Source: Amycolatopsis sp. NBC_01480 (GTDB lineage Bacteria; Actinomycetota; Actinomycetes; Mycobacteriales; Pseudonocardiaceae). Taken from it: DNA of 64,000 nt. Positions 14,960 through 23,000 of this stretch are shown one piece after another; positions within the stretch are counted from its first letter, which is position 1, and every line of letters starts with the position of its first letter. The stretch is from NCBI RefSeq assembly GCF_036227205.1, contig NZ_CP109442.1:9238001-9302000 (forward strand), given 5' to 3'. The notes beneath the pieces were generated by a model, which saw only the letters and a list, made by a program, of their open reading frames with translations, was not told where the DNA came from and did no database searches. The position numbers were made by a program, and so were the translations under genes.

Positions 14960-17900
14960 GTGGAACTGAGCCGCAGGACGTTCATGACCAGCACGGGAGC
15001 CGCCGCGGTGGGGTCCGCGCTGGCCTGGGGACTGGACCAGCCGAGTGCCTCGGCGGCCGCTCTCGGCGGCGTGCTGAACCAGGGTGAGCGCACCGTGGAG
15101 TTCAACCAGGGCTGGAAATTCCAGCTGGTGAACACCGAGGACGTCACCGATCCGTCCGGCCGCTACGGCACCTCCGACGACCCGAAGGCCGCCGCCACCG
15201 CGTTCGACGACTCCGCCTGGCGGCAGCTCACCCTGCCGCACGATTGGAGCATCGAGCAGCAGCCAAATCCCGCCGAGCGCGACGGGACCGGCTATTTCCC
15301 CGGCGGCCTCGGCTGGTATCGCAAGACGTTCACCCTGCCCTCGTCGATGACCGGAAAGCACCTCACGGTCGATTTCGACGGCGTCTACATGAATTCGTAC
15401 GTGTACCTCAACGGTGAATTGCTGGGCAATCACCCGTACGGCTATACCGGATTCAGCTTCGACCTCACCGGCAAGGCCCACACCGACGGGCGCACCCCGA
15501 ACGTGCTGGCCGTAGTGGTGCAGAACAAACAGCCGAGCAGCCGCTGGTACTCCGGCACCGGCATCACCCGCAACGTGCACCTGACCGCGACGCACCCGGT
15601 GCGCGTCGGCCGGTGGGGCACCTTCGTCACCACGCCGGATCTGGGCCGCACCATCAAAAACGGCTACGCCACCGTGCGCGTCGAGACCACGCTGGCGGGC
15701 GCCGACGGCAAGCCCGCGGAGGTGGTCTCCACGATCCGGGACGCCGCCGGCCATCCCGTCGCCACCGGGCACGGCACCACCGCGGAGATCAAGCTCGCGA
15801 ACCCGCGCCTGTGGTCGACCACCGACCCGTACCTGTACACGCTGCGCAGCGAAGTGCTGCTGGACAAGAAAGTCGTGGACAGCTACGACACCACGTTCGG
15901 CGTGCGCTGGCTGGACTTCGACCCGGACAACGGTGTCTCGCTCAACGGCAAGCACCTCAAGCTGCAGGGCGTCTGCCTGCACAACGACCAGGGCGCGCTC
16001 GGCTCGGTGAACAACCACGACGCGCTGTGGCGGCAGATGACCACGCTCCAGCGGGCCGGCGTGAACGCCCTGCGCACCTCGCACAATCCCCCGTCGCCGG
16101 AGATGCTCGACGTCTGCCAGCGGCTGGGCATCGTGATGATGGTCGAGGCCTTCGACTGCTGGCACGTCGGCAAGCTCGACTACGACTACCACCTGTACTT
16201 CGACAAGTGGTCGGACTCCGACCTCGCGGAAATGGTGCACGCGGCGAAGAACTCCCCCGCGGTGATCATGTGGTCGATCGGCAACGAGATCCCGGACTGG
16301 ACCGAGGCGGCGAGCCTGCCGATCGAAAAGCGGCTGATCGCCGGGGTCAAGAAGATCGACACCACCCGCCCGGTCACCGCGAACTGCGACCAGTACCGCG
16401 ACCCGCCCGCGGCCGGTTCGCCGGGCGAGCAGATGCTGCAGAACCTCGACCTGGTCGGCTTCAGCTACGAGCCGGCCCGGGTGATGGACACGATGCACGC
16501 GACCTACCCGACGAAGATGTTCTTCGAGTCGGAGTCCTCCTCGTGCACCTCCGCGCGCGGCGTCTACCAGGACCCGTCGTACGTCAACACCGGCCAGAAC
16601 TACACACCCGGGAAACGGCTCCCCTCGGCCTACGACAACAACATGTCGTCGTGGACGATGAGCCACGAGTACGTGCTGAAGGTCGAGCGCGACCGGCGCT
16701 ACAGCGGCGGGCAGTTCGTCTGGACCGGCACCGACTACATCGGCGAGCCGACGCCGTACGCGCAGTTCCCGGTGAAGACCTCCGCCTTCGGCCTGGTCGA
16801 CACGGCCGGTTTCCCCAAGGACGCCTACTTCGCGTTCAAGTCCCAGTGGACGTCGGCGCCGATGGTGCACCTGGTGCCGATGGACTGGACCGGCCACGAG
16901 CCCGGCCAGGAGGTCGAGGTCCGGGCCTACTCGAACGTGCGCAGCGTCGAACTGCTGCTCAACGGCCGTTCCCTCGGGACCAGGTCCTACGACGTCAAGA
17001 CCACTGTGGACGGTGCGCGTTACCTGGAGACGACCGAGCCGACCGGCGACGACAAGAACTTCCCGTCCGGCAGCTACACCAGCCCGAACGGCAGCACCGG
17101 CAAGCTGCACCTGACCTGGAGGGTACCGTTCCAGCCGGGGAAACTGTCCTGCGTCGCCCGCGACGACCGCGGCCGCGTGGTGGCGCGCGACGAACTGACC
17201 ACCGCCGGCCCGCCCCTCGCGCTTCGGCTCACCGCGGACCGTCCGGTGGTTCCAGCCGACGGCAAAGCGCTGGCCTACGTCGCGGTCGACGTCGTCGATC
17301 AGGGCGGGATCGTGAACCCGGGGGCCGCCGACGCGATCACCTTCGCCGTGTCCGGCGCCGGCTCGTTCGCCGGTGCCGACAACGGCAAGGAGGACAGCGG
17401 CGAGGGCTACACGTCCACCACGCACACCGCGTTCAACGGCAAGGCGCTGGCCATCGTGCGGGCCGGCCCGCGGCCCGGCGCGATCACGGTCACCGCGACC
17501 AGCCCCGGTCTCGCCCCGGCGACCACCACAGTGTTCGCCGTCGACGGGTCGGCGAGCGGATTGGTCGCGACGCAGCCGGTGTCCGTGCGCACCGTCGCGG
17601 GCACGCAGCCGGCCCTGCCGTCCACGGTCACCGGTGTGTACGCCGACGGGTCCACGGCGCCGCTTGATGTCCGCTGGAGCGGTGTGGGATCTTCCGGCGC
17701 GGCAACATATTCGCTCACGGGCAGCGTGGCGCGTTCATCGGTGGCGGCGCACGCCACGGTCGTTGCGTACACGGTCGCGGCGATCGAGCCGTACTCGACG
17801 GTGACCCCGGTCGGCGCGCCGCCGTACCTGCCCTCGGTGGTCGTGGCGCGGTACACCGACGGCGTGACCCAGACCGTGCCGGTCAGCTGGGACGGCGTCG

Positions 17901-18493
17901 GCCAGGCAAAGTACGACCGGCCCGGTTCCTTCACGGTCGGCGGCAGCGCGGCCGGCCGCCGCGCCACCGCGACGGTCCGGGTCACCGATTCCTTTGCCCC
18001 TGACCGAAATATCGCACTCGCGACCAGCCCGGCGAAGCCGACCGCCGACGCCGGCTACTCCGGCAGCCCGGACAGCGTGCCCGCCGGCCTGCTCGACGGC
18101 GTCACCACGTCCGGCGGCTGGTCGAACGCCTACACCAAGTCGGCCACCTACACGCTGCCCGAGGTGAGCAAGGCGCACGCGGCTGACTGGGTTTCGGTGA
18201 GCTGGCCGGAAGGACAGCGGATCAGCACCGTGGTCGCGTACTTCACGCTCAGCGCGTCGCTGGTGCTGCCCCGGTCGATCGTCGTGTCCTATTGGGACGG
18301 TGCCCGCTGGCTGAAGGCGCGTGATCAGCAGGTGCAGTTCGCAACGCAGTCCAACGCGCCGACCACCATCACGTTCCAGCCGGTCAGCACCACGTCGATC
18401 CGGCTCACCCTGACCAGCCCGGCGCCGGATACCGCGACCGGCTTCTTCCGGATCACGGAGCTGGAGGTGCCGGCGGCCGAGATCACCAGCTGA
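14960..18493 (+). CDS. Secreted GH2 glycosidase (beta-galactosidase-like) with Ig-like and discoidin-type domains
   Basis: 1177 aa from a GTG with GGGGAG upstream. The N-terminus carries a Tat signal (SRRTFMTSTGAAA, cleavage near ASA-A). Order: GH2 jelly-roll sugar-binding domain (WRQLTLPHDWSIE, GLGWYRKTF), Ig-like sandwich, then a TIM barrel with the acid/base in GNEIPDW (E443) and the probable nucleophile in FFESESSS (E525). A DUF4982-like domain follows, then two Ig-like repeats (VRTVAGTQPALPSTVTGVYA and TVTPVGAPPYLPSVV) and a C-terminal F5/8-type sandwich starting NIALATSPAKPTADAGYSGS. It should remove beta-linked sugars from extracellular polymers. A perfect palindrome GTGTGCACAC lies 68 bp upstream of the start. 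Confidence 0.9.
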   Translation: MELSRRTFMTSTGAAAVGSALAWGLDQPSASAAALGGVLNQGERTVEFNQGWKFQLVNTEDVTDPSGRYGTSDDPKAAATAFDDSAWRQLTLPHDWSIEQQPNPAERDGTGYFPGGLGWYRKTFTLPSSMTGKHLTVDFDGVYMNSYVYLNGELLGNHPYGYTGFSFDLTGKAHTDGRTPNVLAVVVQNKQPSSRWYSGTGITRNVHLTATHPVRVGRWGTFVTTPDLGRTIKNGYATVRVETTLAGADGKPAEVVSTIRDAAGHPVATGHGTTAEIKLANPRLWSTTDPYLYTLRSEVLLDKKVVDSYDTTFGVRWLDFDPDNGVSLNGKHLKLQGVCLHNDQGALGSVNNHDALWRQMTTLQRAGVNALRTSHNPPSPEMLDVCQRLGIVMMVEAFDCWHVGKLDYDYHLYFDKWSDSDLAEMVHAAKNSPAVIMWSIGNEIPDWTEAASLPIEKRLIAGVKKIDTTRPVTANCDQYRDPPAAGSPGEQMLQNLDLVGFSYEPARVMDTMHATYPTKMFFESESSSCTSARGVYQDPSYVNTGQNYTPGKRLPSAYDNNMSSWTMSHEYVLKVERDRRYSGGQFVWTGTDYIGEPTPYAQFPVKTSAFGLVDTAGFPKDAYFAFKSQWTSAPMVHLVPMDWTGHEPGQEVEVRAYSNVRSVELLLNGRSLGTRSYDVKTTVDGARYLETTEPTGDDKNFPSGSYTSPNGSTGKLHLTWRVPFQPGKLSCVARDDRGRVVARDELTTAGPPLALRLTADRPVVPADGKALAYVAVDVVDQGGIVNPGAADAITFAVSGAGSFAGADNGKEDSGEGYTSTTHTAFNGKALAIVRAGPRPGAITVTATSPGLAPATTTVFAVDGSASGLVATQPVSVRTVAGTQPALPSTVTGVYADGSTAPLDVRWSGVGSSGAATYSLTGSVARSSVAAHATVVAYTVAAIEPYSTVTPVGAPPYLPSVVVARYTDGVTQTVPVSWDGVGQAKYDRPGSFTVGGSAAGRRATATVRVTDSFAPDRNIALATSPAKPTADAGYSGSPDSVPAGLLDGVTTSGGWSNAYTKSATYTLPEVSKAHAADWVSVSWPEGQRISTVVAYFTLSASLVLPRSIVVSYWDGARWLKARDQQVQFATQSNAPTTITFQPVSTTSIRLTLTSPAPDTATGFFRITELEVPAAEITS

Positions 18494-18497
18494 GGCT

Positions 18498-19535
18498 TCA
18501 GGGAGTCAGCACGACTTTCCCGGCCACCGTCCCGGATTCGGCCAGCCGCATCGCTTCGGTGATGCGCTCGAAGGGCAGCACCGCGGCGGTCTTGGCGGTC
18601 AGCTCGCCGGTGCTCATCAGGGCGAAGACCTCGGCCAGGTCCGCACGCAGGCGGCCGTAATAGGCGTCGGTCTTCTTGACCCCGGTCCAGATGTTGTAGA
18701 ACGACGCGCTGCGGCCGTTCGGCATCGTGTTCCACACCGCCAGGCGGAGGATGACCTTGAGCACCGGCCACTGCTTGGAGCCGCCGTCGTCCTTGGTGGA
18801 GGCGCTGCCGTAGGAGACCAGCGTGCCGCCCTTGGCGAGCAGCTTCCACGAGTCGACCACGCTGCGGCCGCCGAGGTGGTCGAACACCGCGTCGACGCCG
18901 TCCGGCGCGAGTTCCCGCACGCGGGCGGGCACGTTCTCGGTGCGGTAGTCGATCGGCACCACGCCCTGCTCCATCAGCGCCTCGTGATGGCGCGCCGACG
19001 CCGTGCCGATCACCTTGACCCCCGCGACGCGGGCGAGCTGCACGAGCGTCGAGCCGACGCCGCCGTTCGCGCCGTGCACCAGGATCGTCTGGCCGGCCCG
19101 CACGCGGGCCTTGCGGTGCAGCAGCTGCCACGCGGTGATGCCGTTGACCACCACGGTCTCGGCGTCGACGGCGCTGATGCCGTCCGGGACCGGGATCAGC
19201 TTGTCCGCGTCGAGGACCACGTGGCTGGCCCAGCCGCCGACCTTCACCAGCGCCGCCACCCGCTGCCCGCGCAGCGCCGGGTCGACGCCGTCGCCGACCG
19301 CCAGCACGGTGCCGACCAGGTCGTAACCCGGCACGAAGGGGAACGGCGGCTGGTCGTAGTACTTGGCGCGGCGCATCTGCTGCTCCGCGAACGAGATACC
19401 GGACGCCTCCATGTCGACGAGCACCTGCCCGGCGCCCGGCGACGGGACCGGCCCGCGCTCGACCCGGAAGCCGTCGACGTCGACCTTGCCGGGCAGGACC
19501 ACCCGGGTGAGCTGGGCGTTGCTGGTGTGGTTCAC
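18498..19535 (-). CDS. Medium-chain dehydrogenase/reductase, quinone oxidoreductase-like
   Basis: 345 aa from a GTG with GGAG five bases upstream. The N-terminal GroES-like fold (PGAGQVLVDMEASGISFAE) is followed by the NADPH-binding Rossmann motif VHGANGGVGSTLVQLA and the C-terminal AGKVVLTP typical of the family. Zinc-ligand cysteines are lacking, so it belongs with quinone oxidoreductases and enoyl reductases that use NADPH. It probably reduces an enone or quinone. It is divergent from the catalase gene; an unusually AT-rich patch (GTTATAGCATCTAAC, near 19563) just upstream of its start may hold its promoter. Confidence 0.87.
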   Translation of the reverse strand: MNHTSNAQLTRVVLPGKVDVDGFRVERGPVPSPGAGQVLVDMEASGISFAEQQMRRAKYYDQPPFPFVPGYDLVGTVLAVGDGVDPALRGQRVAALVKVGGWASHVVLDADKLIPVPDGISAVDAETVVVNGITAWQLLHRKARVRAGQTILVHGANGGVGSTLVQLARVAGVKVIGTASARHHEALMEQGVVPIDYRTENVPARVRELAPDGVDAVFDHLGGRSVVDSWKLLAKGGTLVSYGSASTKDDGGSKQWPVLKVILRLAVWNTMPNGRSASFYNIWTGVKKTDAYYGRLRADLAEVFALMSTGELTAKTAAVLPFERITEAMRLAESGTVAGKVVLTP

Positions 19536-19771
19536 GATGACTCCGTTCGTCACTGTTGCGATAGTTATAGCATCTAACTTCAGCAGGACGCAATAGCCGT
19601 CGCACGCCTGCCCGGACGTCAAGGCCGCTCCCCACGGCCGCTCCGCTCCGCCGCTCCGCCGGCCGGGCCCGCGCAAAACCGGCTGGGACGGGAGACGCCG
19701 GGTTTCGCCAGGGCTGTCCGACGACGCGACACTTCCAGGCGTCACGGGCGTTCCGGCGGCCACCGGCCTTG

Positions 19772-19777
19772 TACGAT
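19772..19777 (+). promoter_or_regulatory. -10 box TACGAT for a leaderless catalase mRNA
   Basis: TACGAT fits the actinobacterial TANNNT box and ends 6 nt before the GTG at 19784, the spacing expected when transcription starts at the start codon. No Shine-Dalgarno sequence precedes that GTG, which supports leaderless initiation. Confidence 0.45.
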
Positions 19778-19783
19778 CCCCGC

Positions 19784-20719
19784 GTGACCACGCCGGACGG
19801 GATGACCGCCGAACAAGCCATCAACCGCATCGAGGCCGCGGGCCACCCGCGCCCCCACGACCGCCGGCTGCACGCCCGCGGCGCCGTCTACGAGGCCAAG
19901 TTCGTCCCGAGTGGACGGATCGCGCACCTCACCGCGGCCGCGCACCTGACCACGGAGACCTCCGCGGTGGTCCGCTTCTCCAACGGCTCGCCGCAGTACG
20001 ACGCGGACGACCGGACCCGCGGCATCCGCGGGATGGCCGTCAAATTCCTCGACGGCGAGCGCAACGGCGTGCACGACCTGGTCGCCGCGAACTTCCGGGT
20101 GTTCCCGAGCAGCACGCCCGAGGGTTTTGTCGAGCTGGTCGAAGCGCTGTCCGCGACCGGTGAGGCCGGGCTGAAGGAGAAGCTCGCCGGCGGCGGCAAG
20201 CTGGCCGGATTCCTGTTCCAGCACAAGGAAAGCCACGCCGGGATCAAGGCGTTCGTCTCGCGGCGCGCGCCGGCGAGCTTCGCCACCACCCGCTTCGACG
20301 GCCTGCACGCGTTCCACTTCGCCGACGCCGAAGGCAAGCGCACGGCGTTCCGCTACCGGCTCGTCCCCCAGCTCGGCGAAGTCGACCTCGAGGCGGACAC
20401 CACGAAGCTGAAGCCGGGTTTCCTGCTGCCGGACCTCGACCGGCGGCTGGACGGCGGGCCGGTGTCGTTCACCCTCGTGGTCCAGCTCGGCGAGCCGGGC
20501 GACCCCACCCACGACCCGTCGATCGCCTGGCCCGAGCAGCGCCCGTTGCTGCCCGCCGGGGAGATCCGGATCGAGCGGCTCTCACCGGAGTCGGCGGAGT
20601 GGGAGCGCCAGGTCTTCGACCCGGCCCGGGTCACGCCCGGCGTCGAGCTGTCCGACGACACCGTGCTGGCCTTCCGCCCGCACGCCTATTCGGTGTCCGC
20701 GGAGCGACGGCTGAGCTGA
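19784..20719 (+). CDS. Small heme catalase / catalase-related peroxidase
   Basis: 311 aa, the size of the minimal catalase-fold proteins rather than the 480-750 aa monofunctional catalases. Seen: distal histidine region HARGAVYEAKF (H30), VRFSNGSPQYD with the conserved asparagine, RGIRGMAVKF, and the proximal PHAYSVSAERR with the heme-ligand tyrosine (Y302). Members act as low-rate catalases or organic peroxidases in the cytosol; no signal peptide is visible, unlike the periplasmic members. The GTG start was chosen because of the -10 box 6 nt upstream; a TTG at 19769 and an ATG at 19802 are alternatives. Confidence 0.87.
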   Translation: MTTPDGMTAEQAINRIEAAGHPRPHDRRLHARGAVYEAKFVPSGRIAHLTAAAHLTTETSAVVRFSNGSPQYDADDRTRGIRGMAVKFLDGERNGVHDLVAANFRVFPSSTPEGFVELVEALSATGEAGLKEKLAGGGKLAGFLFQHKESHAGIKAFVSRRAPASFATTRFDGLHAFHFADAEGKRTAFRYRLVPQLGEVDLEADTTKLKPGFLLPDLDRRLDGGPVSFTLVVQLGEPGDPTHDPSIAWPEQRPLLPAGEIRIERLSPESAEWERQVFDPARVTPGVELSDDTVLAFRPHAYSVSAERRLS

Positions 20720-20725
20720 ACCCGG

Positions 20726-21892
20726 TCAGAGCTGCGGGGACAGCTGCCGCGCGAGCTGCTCCAGGTGGCCCCCGGCGGCCGGGCTGCCCCCGGCCGCATG
20801 AAACGAAGCCTGGATTTTCCGGGCGGCGGCGCGGTATTCGGGCTCGGTCAGCACCGCGCCGACGGCGGTGGTGATCCGGGGCGCGTCCGCCCGGCCGAAG
20901 CGCAGCCGGACGCCGGCACCGGCGTCGACGACCTGCCCGGCGACGATCGGCTGATCGTCGCGGATCGGCGCGACGATCAGCGGGAGCCCGTGCCAGAGCG
21001 TCTCGCAGACGGTGTTGTGCCCCGCGTGGCAGAGCACGGCGTCGACCCGCGCCAGCAACGGCAGCTGCGGCACCTCGGGGCAGACCAGGACGTTCGGCGC
21101 GACCTCGCCGAGCACCCCGCCCGGGTCGACGATCACCGCGCGCGCCCGCTCGCCCAGCCCGGCGAAGGCGTCGGCCACCGTGGCCAGGAAAGCAGCGCCC
21201 GCATCGGTGTTCGCGGTGCCGAGCGACACCAGCACGGTCGGCCGCGGCGCGTCGAGCCACGCCCATGGGAAGTCCGATGTGGACGGACGGGCGGTGATCG
21301 AGGGGCCGACCAGCCAGACCGGCTCCGGCAGCGCGGCCGGGCCGAGCAGCTCGCGGGTGGTGAAGGCCAGCACGCCGTGTGGCGAGAACCGGGGGTCCGC
21401 TCCGTCGCGGCCGTCGACCAGCCTCGAACGCAACGCCGTCAGCAGTTCCCCGACCCAGGCCTGGACCTTCGGCATGCTCGCGAGCGGGTCGAGCAGCTCG
21501 GCCGACGTCGTCGCCGAGGTCACCCACGGCAGTCCGCGGGCTTCGGCGATCAGGCCACCCGCCAGCGCCTGCTGGTCGGCGATCACCACGTCCGGCTCGA
21601 ACGCGTCGATCGCCGCGCACACCCCGGGGGCCATCGCGTCGGCGAGCGGGATCAGGAAGTCCTGCCAGAGGAACTGCAGTGCCGCCGGCCCCTTGAGCCC
21701 GGGCGGGCGGACCGTCTCCGGCGGCACCGCGCACGGATACACCCGCGCGTCCGCGCCCGCCAGCCGTCGCAGCAGCTCGTCGTGGCCGGCCCAGGCGACC
21801 TCGTGCCCGCGCGCGGCCAGCTCCCCCGCGACGCCGACCGCCGGGTTGACGTGCCCGACCAGCGGCGGCACCACGAACAGGAACCGGGCCAC
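20726..21892 (-). CDS. GT1-family glycosyltransferase (MGT/UGT type), last gene of the PKS operon
   Basis: 388 aa from a GTG whose G is shared with the TAG stop of the hydrolase gene, so translation is coupled. The GT-B fold is recognisable: the N-terminal VPPLVGHVNPAVGVAGELA acceptor domain and the C-terminal donor site with CHAGHNTVCETLWHGLPLI and the DQ dipeptide (IRDDQPIVAGQV), as in UDP- or dTDP-sugar transferases acting on small molecules. It most likely glycosylates the polyketide or fatty product of the upstream synthase. No sugar-nucleotide biosynthesis genes are nearby, so the donor is probably a housekeeping nucleotide sugar. Confidence 0.88.
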   Translation of the reverse strand: MARFLFVVPPLVGHVNPAVGVAGELAARGHEVAWAGHDELLRRLAGADARVYPCAVPPETVRPPGLKGPAALQFLWQDFLIPLADAMAPGVCAAIDAFEPDVVIADQQALAGGLIAEARGLPWVTSATTSAELLDPLASMPKVQAWVGELLTALRSRLVDGRDGADPRFSPHGVLAFTTRELLGPAALPEPVWLVGPSITARPSTSDFPWAWLDAPRPTVLVSLGTANTDAGAAFLATVADAFAGLGERARAVIVDPGGVLGEVAPNVLVCPEVPQLPLLARVDAVLCHAGHNTVCETLWHGLPLIVAPIRDDQPIVAGQVVDAGAGVRLRFGRADAPRITTAVGAVLTEPEYRAAARKIQASFHAAGGSPAAGGHLEQLARQLSPQL

Positions 21893-22698
21893 TAGCGCGC
21901 CCGCGCCGGGACCCGCGAGGTCTCGCGGACCCAGTCGAAGATCAGCTCGATCGTTTCGGCCGTCCGCTCGACCAGCACCGAGTGGCCCTGGTCGGGCAGC
22001 ACCTCGGTCCGGCACTGCGCCAGGCTCTCGTGCAGGTGCGGCACCTGCGCGGAAAGCCCGGAGTCCGCGCCGAAGATCGCCAGCACCGGGCAGCGGACCG
22101 CGGACAGGTCGTCCTCGATCGTGGCGCTGCTCGGGATGTCCTCGGCCATCGTCGTGACCTGGAGGATCTTGCCCGCGCCCTTGGACAGCCGGGCGGTGTG
22201 CGCGCCGTGGTGCTCCTTGATCCAGCCGATCACCTCGTCGCGCGCCAGCCGTGTTTTCGCGTCCGCGAGACCGTCGGCCATGTGCTGGATCCACTCCCGG
22301 GTCGGGGGCTCGGCCTCGATCGCCACGATCCCGGCGACCAGGTCGGGCCGCGCGGCCGCGAGCCCGAACGCCACCGAGCCGCCGAAGGAGTTGCCCACCA
22401 CGTACACCGGACGCGTGATGCCCTCGGCTTCGAGCAGCGCGACCAGGTCGCCGATGAACTGCTCCAGCCGGTACCCGCTCGCCGGCCGCGTGGTCCGGCC
22501 GTGCCCGCGCAGGTCGTACATCAGCACGTCCAGGCCTCGTTCGGCGAAGGCCGGGCCGAGGGTGAAGTAGTAGCTGGCCAGGCTGTCGGTGAGCAGGCCG
22601 TGCACGCACACCACGATCGGCGCGTCCCCGTGCAGCGGCGTCTCCGGGGTCAGCCGCTGGACGTGCACATCCAGCTCACCCGCCCGGATCCGGCTCAC
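21892..22698 (-). CDS. Alpha/beta hydrolase, likely product-release enzyme of the PKS operon
   Basis: 268 aa. The GTG start overlaps the ACP stop as GTGA. Motifs of the alpha/beta-hydrolase fold: oxyanion HGLLTDS, nucleophile elbow GNSFGG (S104), acid in FGADSG and the catalytic histidine in DQGHSVL. The first residues (MSRIRAGELDVHVQRL) show no signal peptide. No thioesterase domain is present in the two PKS proteins, so this enzyme could hydrolyse or transfer the finished chain from an ACP. That role is inference from context; a general esterase or lipase is the alternative. Confidence 0.85.
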   Translation of the reverse strand: MSRIRAGELDVHVQRLTPETPLHGDAPIVVCVHGLLTDSLASYYFTLGPAFAERGLDVLMYDLRGHGRTTRPASGYRLEQFIGDLVALLEAEGITRPVYVVGNSFGGSVAFGLAAARPDLVAGIVAIEAEPPTREWIQHMADGLADAKTRLARDEVIGWIKEHHGAHTARLSKGAGKILQVTTMAEDIPSSATIEDDLSAVRCPVLAIFGADSGLSAQVPHLHESLAQCRTEVLPDQGHSVLVERTAETIELIFDWVRETSRVPARAR

Positions 22699-23000
22699 GG
22701 CGTGCCCCGCAGGGACCCGACGATGTAGCGGACCAGCTCGCCGATGGTCAGCGCGATGATCTCGTCGAGGTCGCGTTCGGCGATGAAGGCGGCGAAGTTG
22801 ACGCGCTCGCCGTAGTGCTCGCGCAGCTGCCCGGACAACGCCACCAGGTCGACGCTCTCCAGCTCGAGATCGTCGTGGAAGGTGGTCTCCATGGTGATCT
22901 CGGCGTCGTCGAGGCCGTACTCCTCGAGCAGCACCCGCAGCATCTCACTGAGCCGCGCGAGCACGGTCACCTCGTCCACGGCCGTGGTCTCGATGCTCAT
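22695..23000 (-). CDS. Free-standing acyl carrier protein
   Basis: 101 aa, with an ATG overlapping the PKS stop as ATGA. The phosphopantetheine site is DLELESVDLVALSGQL (S49), with the usual helix II signature in which LES-VD replaces DSL. The protein is acidic and helical and has the length of a discrete ACP. It differs clearly from the two ACPs inside the large PKS, so it probably has its own partner step: priming, chain transfer to the hydrolase, or presentation to the glycosyltransferase. The phosphopantetheinyl transferase fused to the upstream PKS could activate it. Confidence 0.85.
   Translation of the reverse strand: MSIETTAVDEVTVLARLSEMLRVLLEEYGLDDAEITMETTFHDDLELESVDLVALSGQLREHYGERVNFAAFIAERDLDEIIALTIGELVRYIVGSLRGTP

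Noticed and set aside
20719..20726. Catalase as part of the PKS cluster
   Set aside because: It is on the opposite strand, convergent, has its own promoter and a general stress function; adjacency alone is not evidence.
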